From: Mayamaea pseudoterrestris
Lineage: Eukaryota > Bacillariophyta > Bacillariophyceae > Sellaphorales > Sellaphoraceae
Reading direction: 5' to 3'
Assembly (NCBI GenBank): GCA_027923505.1
Contig: BROI01000009.1
Coordinates: 496,001-560,000, forward strand
Length of the DNA: 64,000 nucleotides
This document shows positions 54,102-63,600 of the stretch, one piece after another. Within the stretch, counting starts at the first letter, position 1, and every line of letters begins with the position of its first letter. A program made the translations under genes and the position numbers. The notes below the pieces were generated by a model, which saw only the letters and a program-made list of their open reading frames with translations, was not told the origin of the DNA and made no database searches.

Positions 54102-54715
54102 TGTGACTGTTGTTGTTGCTTGTTAATGGGAATGTAGGCTTGCCTGATTGTCTTTTGTCTGGTAAGTGTCGCTTCACTTGGTCGGATAGAATGACGAGTG
54201 GGGTATCCTCCACGATGAATTTTGTGCGCAGCGAAATAAAGTGAGAGAATACGACCGACCGGTCGCAGTCAATCACGACTGGTCGACGGTCGACCGTTTC
54301 TCGCTGGTCGACCGGTTTTGTCCGTTTTTTGCTCGTGGCTCGTGGGAGTTCCGAGAAGCACCTCTATTGCAGGCAAAAGAGAGGAGCGTCTCTCGATCCT
54401 GTCGTTCCATGTCAAACTTATATTGTTGTAGTTAAAAGTGGAACGACGAGGCACTACCGTGGTCGACAATGGCGGATCTACTGGAATGAGCGCCATGGTG
54501 ACGGAAGGGTGAAGATGAATGCATCGTCGTGGGCGAAACGCCTGTTGTTAGTACCGGTCCGACTCAATTTTGGCGACGCGTGCCATGTCGCGCCAGTCGT
54601 CCCACGCACGATTCGCAAGCTGCTTCATTGAAACACTTCGGTTCGGCGGATACGGCGGTCCAGCTCCATCTCGAAACGGATCCAACTCGTAGAGCATTGA
54701 GCAGCATTAGAAATC
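54102..54715. other. Divergent intergenic region
   Basis: About 610 bp between divergent genes. It contains several GGTCGAC/GTCGACC motifs near 54250-54315 that can pair with each other. A 100-codon plus frame at 54329-54631 has no recognisable domain. Confidence 0.45.
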
Positions 54716-55222
54716 ATGACGACGACAAAGAAAAGCATTGCAGCTTCTATTGGATCAGCTTATGGCGCAGAAATGACAAAGGCCATTGCGAGTGGCGACA
54801 TTTCTGGATTTCGGGCCCTGTTTATTGACGAACCAGTCCTTGTCGTTTTACAGAATGCGGTGGGCGAGGAAGCCGAGTTTACCATTGCTGATGCTGCTCC
54901 AGAGGGTGAAATTGATCCAGTAGTCACCATGACGTGGGACGACTTTCGCGACATGGCTCTCAAGGACTTGAAGGATCAGGACTACTCCAAGACTGAGACG
55001 CAGTGTCTCGGAACGCTTGGCAATCGCATGATTATGGAGAGTGGAAGATTTGATACGTCAGGAAATGTTTACTTGGAGACGTATCAATTGATTAGCTTTG
55101 ATGATCAGGGCAAAATTACGGCTGTTGAAATCTTTGCCGATCCGGCGGCGACGTCGCTCTTCGAGGCTGCCACTGCGTCGACTGTCGAGAAGGGTGATGG
55201 TGCCGTACTTGCTGCGGAGTAA
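54716..55222 (+). CDS. NTF2/SnoaL-like fold protein
   Basis: An intronless 168-residue protein. It begins with a helix (AASIGSAYGAEMTKAIASGD), followed by FRALFIDEPVLVVLQNAVGE, a central WDDFRDMALKDLKDQDYSKT, and beta strands ending VYLETYQLISFDDQGKITAV. The order helix, helix, curved sheet and the line YQLISFDDQGKI match the cone-shaped NTF2-like or SnoaL-like fold of small ligand-binding or isomerase proteins. No catalytic residues can be assigned. No signal peptide is seen, so it is probably cytosolic. Start at ATG 54716. Confidence 0.65.
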   Translation: MTTTKKSIAASIGSAYGAEMTKAIASGDISGFRALFIDEPVLVVLQNAVGEEAEFTIADAAPEGEIDPVVTMTWDDFRDMALKDLKDQDYSKTETQCLGTLGNRMIMESGRFDTSGNVYLETYQLISFDDQGKITAVEIFADPAATSLFEAATASTVEKGDGAVLAAE

Positions 55223-55351
55223 ATAAATAGTAGCGATAGATCGCCAATGATTGCAAGTGTAATGATCCTACTGTATGCATACCGTAGCTTCCTGCTTGCA
55301 CAATTTGGTCTACCAAACACCAAACTAACTGTAAACTGAAAATCATTAGTA

Positions 55352-55957
55352 CTAGTAACGTCCCACCATGCGGGCCCGACGACGAGCTCCCAATCCACCC
55401 ATGGCTCCACCTGTTGCACCCATGGCTGCTCCAACCTTGGCTCCTTGACCGGGATCGCCACAAATGGCCCCGGCGACGGCTCCCATAATAGCTCCACGAG
55501 CTGCTCCACCAGCGGCACCACGAACGACTGGATGGCCCATTGGCGGCTGCTGTTGACGTGGAGCAGGCGCCGGGGCGTAGGCTGGAGCCGGTGCATATGC
55601 TTGCGACGATGGTTGCTGCTGCTGCTGCTGCTGCTGCTGGTTCGACGAATGGAGACGTTGAATTTCGGCTCGCAGCTGCGCATTCTCCGACTGCAGCTGT
55701 TGGATGCGCGCCACATCGTTTGAGCTGCCCGCACCAGTCGCCATTCCCTTGGAAACATCCAAACAGCGCAGAATCTTCTTGGCCTGCAAGCCAGAGCATC
55801 CGACCTCGCGCAAATCTTCCTCCGCCAAGTCGGTCAGCAAACCTCCATCCACGGCGGCCGACTTGAACTCCTGCGCCAGTTCGCCTAGTCCAACGGCGAC
55901 GAGCCACATGCCGACCTCATCAGTGGTAAAATCCTTTGGATGCTTGGGAGCGGACAT
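55352..55957 (-). CDS. SAM-domain protein with polyQ and glycine-zipper tail
   Basis: A 201-residue intronless frame. Residues 8-70 form a sterile alpha motif: FTTDEVGMWLVAVGLGELAQ, DGGLLTDLAEEDLREVGC and LQAKKILRCL. A coiled coil follows (IQQLQSENAQLRAEIQRLHS) and then nine glutamines from a CAG tract. Residues 118-150 are Pro/Ala-rich (YAPAPAYAPAPAP). The end is a glycine-zipper stretch (GGAARGAIMGAVAGAICGDP, then GAAMGATGGAMGGLGARRRA), which can insert in membranes or self-associate. SAM domains mediate oligomerisation, so a scaffold is plausible. Similar SAM plus glycine-zipper proteins are familiar from stramenopiles, as I recall. Confidence 0.85.
   Translation of the reverse strand: MSAPKHPKDFTTDEVGMWLVAVGLGELAQEFKSAAVDGGLLTDLAEEDLREVGCSGLQAKKILRCLDVSKGMATGAGSSNDVARIQQLQSENAQLRAEIQRLHSSNQQQQQQQQQPSSQAYAPAPAYAPAPAPRQQQPPMGHPVVRGAAGGAARGAIMGAVAGAICGDPGQGAKVGAAMGATGGAMGGLGARRRARMVGRY
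55616..55642. repeat. TGC triplet run coding polyglutamine
   Basis: Nine uninterrupted TGC units, read on the minus strand as CAG and coding the polyglutamine tract of the SAM-domain protein. Confidence 0.85.
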
Positions 55958-56321
55958 GCTTGATTGCTTTTGTCAAACAATCAATCAATCAAAAAATAAT
56001 GTTTGCTGACGAAAACAGGAGCAGCTGTTTGCAGTTTGCAGATGGATCCAAGCTTGGGAACGAGAACCATCCTCGAAGCGTTTCGTGTGAATCGTGAATC
56101 GAGCTATGCTGGCGCGCTGGGTCATGACGTACTTTATTCTCACCAATGGGAACCGGGCATCCAACAGCCAATAGAAATGTCGGAAACAGTGATTCAGTTG
56201 TGGTGCGACAAATTGTTCCGCCCCGCCGACATTGTTTTTCTTTCGTCCACTCGCTCGACGCTTGATGATCTCGCTGTTGTCGCCTACACTACCTTAGTTT
56301 CGCTTGCTCTCACGGATTAGC
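55958..56321. other. Divergent gap upstream of SF3B6
   Basis: About 360 bp. An open frame of 105 codons (56003-56320, plus) begins with a non-ATG codon and has no domain; I do not call it. Promoters of both flanking genes should lie here. Confidence 0.4.
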
Positions 56322-56977
56322 ATGGTAGAGATAAAGAGACAATATAGTAGCGTAAGTCATCACTTGATTGGGTATCATAACGGATGTGATGCACTACACA
56401 CGTCGCTGTCGCCATCTAAATCAGCTTCGGCTTCGTTGCGCTTGTTGCTTGTCAACGCGTGGTTGTTGTTGCTTTCGTTGTGACTCATCTTCTCTTCTAT
56501 TTATTAGTCCAAGCTACCTCCAGAAGTGAATCGAGTGCTGTAAGTAAGGGCTGGTAGTGCCTAGCATGAGAGTTTCAGTGGGATGCTGTCATGATGCACT
56601 GGCTCTCCTCGCCATTATTTTCTTACATCCTCTTTTTATAACAACGCAGCTACGTTCGTAATCTGCCGTATATAATATCTGGCGAGGAGCTCTACGCAAT
56701 ATTTGGCAAATACGGTGCCGTCTATCAGATTCGACTTGGCGATAAGAACAAGGACACGCGCGGAACAGCCTTTGTCGTTTACGAGGATATCTACGACGCC
56801 AAGGCTGCCGTTGATCATTTGAGTGGGTTCCAAGTCGGTGGGCGCTATTTGGTCGTCTTATACTACCAACCACAAAAGTTTGAAAAGCGAGCGCAACTGA
56901 AGGAGAGGGAAGACGAGTTACAGGAACTGCGGACGCGAGTGCAGAACAAAAAGGCGGCCATGGAGAAAAAGAGATAG
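56322..56977 (+). CDS. SF3B6: Splicing factor 3b subunit 6 (p14), RRM protein (3 exons)
   Basis: Model: exon 1 56322-56351 (30 nt), intron 156 bp, exon 2 56508-56539 (32 nt), intron 110 bp, exon 3 56650-56977; 129 residues, all GT-AG and in frame. The short exon 2 encodes SKLPPEVNRV(L), the conserved lead-in of p14, and exon 3 starts with RNP2, LYVRNLPYIISGEEL. RNP1 is RGTAFVVYED, then AKAAVDHLSGFQVGGRYLVV and LYYQP. In the U2 snRNP, p14 sits on SF3B1 near the branch-point adenosine. Residues after 95 form a charged helix that is more diverged. Exon 1 (MVEIKRQYSS) is inferred from its donor GTAAGT, phase and fitting length; exons 2 and 3 are firm. Confidence 0.93.
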
Positions 56978-58012
56978 ATAACGAAGGCTCAATAGTATAT
57001 AATACGTGCACCACATTTTTGCAAGCTTGGTTACACGTTGAGATTGCTGCTGCAGCATGCGGCGCGTTGGGTTTGCCATTGCATGGGCAGAGACTGCGCA
57101 CATTTGCTAGTTGACTATCAAGTAAATTCGACGCTAATTGACTTTTTGCGACTATCGACTAATAGGATAGACATCATTTTCAAGTTATAGCGACAAGCGG
57201 CTCGACGCGGTGAAGAAAGGAGGACGCATTGGTGACAGAACTTGAAATCAACAAACCCACCTTGCGTACACGAAGGACACACATTGAACACATATTGTGG
57301 CCATCGATTAGGCCTCGAATCAATAACGTAAGCATTCATCGATAAAATTTGTGCATCGCATGCATGACAATGTGGCAAAGTGCGACTCGAGTCAGCCAGC
57401 CGAACTACAAGATCCACTGTCTTTCCGGCGCTAAACGCCCAGTTGAGTGGGATCAAGTAATGGCAAACGAAATGTTACTGTTGCACGGCCAACGCTTCAT
57501 CGCGGTTTGGTCCGAGTTACAACAGTTTTCGCTCGTCGCAACCAGCAGTGTTGAGATAGCTGTTGTGGGTCGAAGGGATGAAGCAAATGGGCCAACGTCG
57601 AAAGGTTCAAGCTCGAGCAGTTCCGGCCGTCCTGGTCTAAAACGAATCACATTGTCTTGTTGTATATCATCTGACTGACAGGGCTCTCAGTACCACCGGG
57701 TTGAACTTGGAACGTATACATACTCATAGAATGGCAGAATGCTCACGAGTCTGGAAGGTTAACGATCTTCGCAATGAAGCATCTATACTCGCCTAACACT
57801 ATAAGATCATAGTATAAACACCTCTTATCTCTGATATGTTTTTATCATCGGTTGTGTCTGGTTAATTCATTCAACATGTGAAAAAAAGAGGTGACGCTGT
57901 CGAGATGCACAAAATACCCAAGATCTTTCACGGCTCACACACGAAACCGCACCGCAAATCTCGACCAATCGCCATAGCAAAGTGACTGACCAATAATTAG
58001 AAGCCGTAAGGT
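56978..58012. other. Mostly intergenic; one possible small cysteine-rich frame
   Basis: Apart from the possible gene at 57118-57456 I see no support for a coding region. The part 57680-58012 is A/T-richer and looks like 3' flank. Confidence 0.4.
57118..57456 (-). CDS. Possible zinc-binding cysteine-rich protein (incomplete model)
   Basis: The frame contains CHACDAQILS, CPSCTQGG and CHQCV, three C-x2-C pairs with spacing usual for a small zinc-binding fold. No ATG fits the start; an upstream minus-strand frame at 57453-57650 has coding-like sequence (RPGRPELLELEPFDVGPFA) and could be joined by a frame change or intron that I could not define. Treat as a tentative gene of unknown function. Confidence 0.35.
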   Translation of the reverse strand: MIPLNWAFSAGKTVDLVVRLADSSRTLPHCHACDAQILSMNAYVIDSRPNRWPQYVFNVCPSCTQGGFVDFKFCHQCVLLSSPRRAACRYNLKMMSILLVDSRKKSISVEFT

Positions 58013-58453
58013 TCACTGAAATTCGGTCGACTCGTCCCCGTCGTTCTCCGTGCATCCCAAAAAGTGGTTCCAACCACGCCAGTCCCCAGACTGTTGGTAG
58101 TATTCGTCCGGCATACTTGGAATATATGAGTTGCGCTTCTCCCCCAAGCTTATCCATGTTCGCCAATCTTCCTCACTTTGCCATCGTGAACCCCAAGCTT
58201 GCACCCATTTACGACAGTCGTCATAGGGCAGAAAACGTGGTTGCGACTTAAGAAAGCGGGCAGTATGTTGCTCCTCGAGACGAAGCTTCGCGACGCGCCA
58301 CGTAAGATCAGCAATGACTTGACCGTTGTTGTTGTTGCTATCCATAGAGTCAAAACCGTCATCATATATTTCGTCGTCACCCACATCGTCCATGTTTGCG
58401 GCGCCATGGAGTGCGCAATTGATAAGAGCGCTACCGGAACGCGACTGTCGCAT
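58013..58453 (-). CDS. Protein with a W-rich algal domain (phage-integrase-repeat-like)
   Basis: From ATG 58453 the product is 146 residues; the frame is open further upstream, where a hydrophobic stretch could be a signal peptide if a non-ATG or spliced start were used. The N-terminal half is acidic (DDVGDDEIYDDGFDSMDSN). The C-terminal half has FLPYDDCRKWVQAWGSRWQS, EDWRTWISLGEKR, YIPSMPDEYYQQ and GDWRGWNHFLG. This arrangement of spaced tryptophans, I-P-S-x-P and W-x-x-W/F-L-G is typical of a short domain found in many algae and some phage-type integrases, often in tandem; here there is one copy. Its function is not known to me; nucleic-acid binding is often suggested. Confidence 0.65.
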   Translation of the reverse strand: MRQSRSGSALINCALHGAANMDDVGDDEIYDDGFDSMDSNNNNGQVIADLTWRVAKLRLEEQHTARFLKSQPRFLPYDDCRKWVQAWGSRWQSEEDWRTWISLGEKRNSYIPSMPDEYYQQSGDWRGWNHFLGCTENDGDESTEFQ

Positions 58454-58581
58454 CAGTGTACATTTTGACACAAGACCAATCCCAAGCACTATGTTGAAGC
58501 GCACAAGGCATAGACAAGATACAATTAATATTCTCTTCCAGTGCAACGTGTTGATAGACGTGCGTCGCTGCCGTGCTGCGC

Positions 58582-59203
58582 CTACTCCTCCTTTTCGCCC
58601 GTAGGTGCTGCTGCAGCAAAAGTAGCAGCATCGTTTGGAAGTCCTAGGGCTTGCAAAATGGCTGCACGACCTTTCACGCTGTTGACAACTTTGTTGTTGA
58701 CTACCTGTAAATGAGATTTAAGAGACAAAGTTGAGTATACATAGTTTGAGAGGCATTGTCAAGTCTGTCATGGAACTCACCAAATTGGGACCGTAGCCGC
58801 ACTCTCCTTGGCACGAACAAGATTCGACCTTGAAACGAGGCTTTCTCTCGTCGTCTTCTTGGACAAGCTACACAGTGATAAATAGGTGAGAGTTTTATGT
58901 AACGACTCAGTCATATTGCTCGCATGTGCTTGCGCAATATTTACGTACCTGATCCACTGCCCTCAGTAGCTTCGGTCCGCCTCCGATTCGCTTGCAGTCC
59001 TTTCCGTGACAAACCTGAATAGTCGTCGTTGTGGGTGCAAATGTCTTGGTAGCATCTGTCACGGGCTCCTTGTTGCTCTTCATTGCGACAATGAATGTTC
59101 GACGAGCTGATGGTAACGGCGGAATCCATGCCGTCGCAGGCATTGGAATATTGACGAGAAACGAGACTGCAGCTGCCACAATTAGAGATGCACATGCTTT
59201 CAT
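58582..59203 (-). CDS. Plastid thioredoxin-like [2Fe-2S] ferredoxin (3 exons)
   Basis: Model: exon 1 59203-58949, exon 2 58867-58781, exon 3 58704-58582; introns of 81 and 76 bp, GT-AG, all phase 0; 154 residues. Residues 1-28 form a signal peptide (MKACASLIVAAAVSFLVN...ATA) directly followed by WIPPLPSARRTF, which resembles the A-x-A|F/W motif and transit peptide of heterokont plastid proteins. The mature part has VCHGKDCKRIGGGPKLL with the first cysteine pair, then VESCSCQGECGYGPNLVVN with the other cluster ligands, then a helix with GRAAILQALG. This is the thioredoxin-fold 2Fe-2S ferredoxin type. It should carry electrons in the plastid stroma. The end is alanine-rich and acidic. Confidence 0.9.
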
Positions 59204-59489
59204 GATACTCAAGCGTTTGTTCCCGATGGACTACTGCTTCCATATGATACACAGCTATGTCTTGGTGAGTTGCGTGATGCGCTCATGTTGAATGGCGAAG
59301 AAAGGCACCGTCATCGCATCGTCGTCGCCGTCGATGGTTTTGTTGCGGCCGAAATGAAAGAATGAGTATTCATGAATTGTGTACTCAAAAAACAATAGTG
59401 ATCAGCAAGTCACGGTCCGACATCTCTGTTCGTAATCGTGATCGTCCGTTTCCACACATTTGCGACATGCCTCTCCACACACTGAGACC

Positions 59490-60209
59490 ATGATTGGCAA
59501 CATGGACGAAATGTCGGCTCTCGAACTAATTGATGATGCTATTGCCAATTTGGAAGCTCGTCTTGGTATACATGAGCAAGGAACTAGCGGAACCTCGAAG
59601 AAGAAGGAGCCCCAAATGATACCCAAGACAAAGAAAGAGCAACCACCCAAGAACAAGCAGCCAAAAGCGTCGCCACCAGCTGAAATTGACGACAATCTGC
59701 CGGACATTTGCAAGATTGAGTTCAAAGTGGGCGTCATCACCAAAGTTTGGGTCCACGAAACGGCCGACAAGCTCTACTGCGAGGAAATTGACTGCGGCGA
59801 GCCAGCACTTCGTCAGATCGCCAGTGGACTGCGTCCGCACTTTTCCCTTGAACAAATGCAAGGGCAGCGACTCTTGGTGGTTGCAAACTTGAAGGCCAAG
59901 AACTTGGTCGGTTTCAAGTCGCATGGTATGGTTCTTTGTGCGGCTGCCACGCGAGAGGATGGAAGTGACTTGGTTGAGTTTGTCGAACCTCCACTTGATG
60001 CGCCCATCGGCGAAGTTGTCTCGTTTCAAGGTTTGCCAGCACCGCAACCAGCGACGGCAGCGCAAGTCGAAAAGAAGAAATTGTTTCAAGCATGCATGGA
60101 TGGCATGAAAACGACGGACGATTGTCAAGCGGCATGGAACGGTCATATCTTTACGACGAGTCGAGGTCCATGCACTGTCAAGACAATCAAGTGCGGCACC
60201 TTGCGTTAA
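59490..60209 (+). CDS. EMAPII/Arc1p-type tRNA-binding protein
   Basis: An intronless 239-residue protein. Residues 1-25 are helical (MIGNMDEMSALELIDDAIAN), residues 30-65 Lys/Pro-rich and probably flexible (KKKEPQMIPKTKKEQ). From about 72 to 239 follows the OB-fold tRNA-binding domain and its EMAPII extension: KIEFKVGVITKVWVHETADK, LYCEEIDCGE, RQIASGLRPHF, RLLVVANLKAKNLVGFKSHG, MVLCAA, then a C-terminal part ending VKTIKCGTLR. Such proteins (AIMP1, Arc1p, the tail of some synthetases) bind tRNA and assist aminoacyl-tRNA synthetases in the cytosol. The family hallmark K-S-x-G-M-V-L-C-A is intact. The start is the first ATG in frame. Confidence 0.93.
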   Translation: MIGNMDEMSALELIDDAIANLEARLGIHEQGTSGTSKKKEPQMIPKTKKEQPPKNKQPKASPPAEIDDNLPDICKIEFKVGVITKVWVHETADKLYCEEIDCGEPALRQIASGLRPHFSLEQMQGQRLLVVANLKAKNLVGFKSHGMVLCAAATREDGSDLVEFVEPPLDAPIGEVVSFQGLPAPQPATAAQVEKKKLFQACMDGMKTTDDCQAAWNGHIFTTSRGPCTVKTIKCGTLR

Positions 60210-60674
60210 ATGGGTAAATCTCAAATATTGTATAGTAGTGACTGTGAAACACCATGATAGGTTGTCATCCTTGTGCGAGTAGTCTACCGGTAGCTGGCAA
60301 TCATTGTTATTGACAGCAGAGCATCTTTCGCGACGTCGATGGCATCGATAGCTTCGCACGACTCCTCCATTTGTGCATTGCGTTACTCTGCCGGTATATG
60401 ATGTGCAGAAAAAATAATGAACACAACTACCGGTAGTAGAGTATTAGAGTAACACTACGACATTGGTCACAGCAAAAAGGAGCATGAATTTCGACTTTCG
60501 ACCGCATCGCATGCAGCATGATGTTGTGATGACCATGGCAGCTTGATCTCCAAATAGCGCTAGTATACCCTCGCAACATCCATGAACTAGAGGACTGTTT
60601 CCTATAGTGTCAAAGCCAAGGACGACGTGGACGACGTAGTGATTCCATTCTCTCTTTGCATCTTTTGATCCAAA
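60210..60674. other. Intergenic with two CTACCGGTAG palindromes
   Basis: About 460 bp between two plus-strand genes. The palindrome occurs at 60284 and 60427, 143 bp apart, upstream of the coiled-coil gene. Confidence 0.5.
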
Positions 60675-63600
60675 ATGGCACCTTCAGACGCTAGCGACAC
60701 GGATTCTGCCAACGACGAGTCTGGAGCTGACTATGAATCCGATTCGGAATCGGATGAAATACAAAGGCAACGACGAAAGGAAGAAAAAAAGAAACGAAAA
60801 AAGGCGGAAAAGAAGAAGAAAAAGGCACAGAAGAAAAAAGTACGTTGGATCGACATGGATTGTGTTGTTGTCCCCAGCAGATCACTCAAGAAAGCCCTAT
60901 AAACTACTACACTTTATACAGGAGCAGAAAGAGAAGAAGGCCAAAAAGGAGAAGAAAAACTCCAAGATGGACAAAATAAAGAAGAAGTTAAAGTCCAACG
61001 ACTCGGAATCGTCTAGTGAATTTGAAGACGACGAGAGTGACGATGAACGGTCAGGCATGATGAAACAAAATGCGGTACGTGCAGAATTAAATTGGTGTAC
61101 GAGCATATCAATGAAGCTTCTTGCTCATATATGTTTTCAAGGAAATTGTGCATACGCCTGTTGACGTTACACCACTAGCAACAGTAACCGACTGTGTCGA
61201 GGAACACGTGGAGGACGAGGACGAGGATGATGATGACTTGGATATTTTGCTAATGCCAATTAACAAGCCAAATGTAAATGACTTTGCAGCCATTCGAGAG
61301 GCGGCTGCAATGAAGGAGCGAGAGCTACAGGAACGTAGAATGAAGGAAGATGCCAAGCGCCTCGAAATGCAGCGTCGCAACGAAGCTGAGCAAGCACAGT
61401 TGGAGTTACGGCGAGCTGATAACGAACGCCTCGCGGAGATAAAACGAGCGGAAGAGAGACGCCGCAAAGAAGAAGAGCAAAACTGTTTACAAGCGGAGGC
61501 AATGGAGAGGCAACGACTGGAAGATGCTCACTTGTTAAATCTTATCGCTCGAAAGGAAGCTGATGCTGCCAGTGAGCTCAAAGCTCTTCGAGAAGCGACA
61601 GCAAAGAAGGAGAAGATACGCCAGGAACGCATCAAAGAACAGGTAGAGACCAGGCGACTCAACGATGCTGCTGCGCGAGCGAGACAGGAAGAGCTCGATC
61701 GTATAGCGGCGGAACGATGCGCTCAACAAGCAACAGTAGACGATGAACGTCGACGACAAAATGAAGCTAAGCGCGCGCGTCGGGAACAAAAGGCGGCAAA
61801 GAAAGCACGAGAGCAGGCACGGATAGAAGAAGAGCGGGTAGCTGGCCTGAAAGCGAAAGAAGATGATGATCGAAAGAATCGCGAAGCGGAGCAACAGGCA
61901 TTGCTCGTCGAGGCAGCCAAAAAGCAGGCAGAGCTTGCTGAACGAAAATCGACGAAAGCCGCTCGGCTAGCAGCGTTTAAAGAAACAGAGAGATTGGAAC
62001 GTGAGGCTATCGACCAAATTAGAAACGCACGCTTAAAGCGAGAGGCGGACGGACGACGCATGCGCGATGTAGAACTCGCCCGAATTGCGGAGCAGGAAGC
62101 CCAGGAAGAACAAGCTCGTCGTAAAGAAGAACTGGCTTTCCAAACACAACTAAAACGCAGAAACATGCTGGAACAGCAGCGCAAAGAAGAGAAAATGGAA
62201 CAACTTTCACAAGAGCGAGCTTCCGAAAAAGAGCGACGTGCTGAAGCCCGGCGAAAAATTCGCGAGGCCAACGACGAATTGACGCGTAGCAATTTGGAAG
62301 AGTTGGAACGCGTTACTTGTGAACGGATTGCGCGAGAGGCTGAAGAGGCACGTTTGCGCGAGGAAATATTGCGGGGGCAACATGAGAAGGAATTTCAAGA
62401 GTTAGAGGCGCAGTGTTTGGCAGATTTAGCGGAAAAGGAAGCTGAGCTGCGCCGGAAGAAAGCTGATATGGAGCGACAGATAGAACTTGAGAAAGAAGAA
62501 GAAGTTCGCTGTGCTAGGAAGCGGGCGAAGAAGCGTGCTGAAGCTGCAACGAGGAAGTTAACAGAGCAGCTGAAGTGGGAGGAAGCTCATCGTCGCGATT
62601 TGGAAGAGATACAGAGGCTCAAGCAAGAGACACGAATTAAAGCCGCAGCGTTAGAGCATGAGCATTTAGAATTGCTGAAGAAAGTTGCCGAAGAAGAAGC
62701 CGCTGAACTGGAACGACAACGTGAGGAGCGAGCGGCTGAGGAACTCGATAAGTTGAAGCAGCAAAATGAGCAGGATCAAAGGAAATTTTTGGAGCATCAG
62801 CAGCTGATTGAGGATGCTTACCAGCGGGATAAGGAGCTAGCCAAGCAGAAAAAGTTAAAGCAGGCTGAGCAAAGGGCATGGGAGGAAAATTACCGTCGCG
62901 AACTTGCCGAGTTGGAGACTGTCAAAGAGGTATGTCGTTACACCGACAGTTTGGTTTGCTCGAGGAAAGCACAATCTAGGTATCAGTTGTTTGCGGGTGC
63001 GGGCATTTACATTCGCTTGCAATGGAAAGGTTCGATTCATGGCATGTTAACAGCAACTTCAAAATCTAACTCGAATTTTATATGTCCTGTAACAGGCGAG
63101 ACTCGATAAACGACGGCAAGAAGAGCTCGATATACAGGAGGCACTACGCAAACAACAGGAAGACGAAGGTGCTGCAAATGCTCAGGAAGCCGAAAATCTA
63201 CGATCTGCCCAAGAAGAGAAGCGCATTCAGCGTGAGGCTTGGCAACTTGAGAAGCAGCTTGAGTACCAGCAAGAACTAAAGGACGCCGAAGCGCGGATTC
63301 GTTTATTGGCAGAGCAGAGGCAACAAAAGGCCGCAGAACGATTGACATTCTTAGAAAAAAACCAACGCGATATGGACGAGATCGCGAAACAAGTTGCGAT
63401 TAGGAAGCGAAGCCAGGCTGAGCAAGAAGCTCTGGAGCGCCAGGAGGCTTTACGTGCTCAACATGACGCCGAGGCTGTAGAAAAGGCTCTTCTCGACGTA
63501 CAGCAACGGGCCAAGGACGATGAGCTGCGCCAAAAGCTCGAACGAAAAGCTGAAAGGGAACGAATTGCTTGCGAACGCGACATTAGGGAAGCCGCGGAGC

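Noticed and set aside
56003-56320. A 105-codon plus-strand gene upstream of SF3B6
   Set aside because: No ATG in good position, no domain, and it lies in the expected promoter region of SF3B6.
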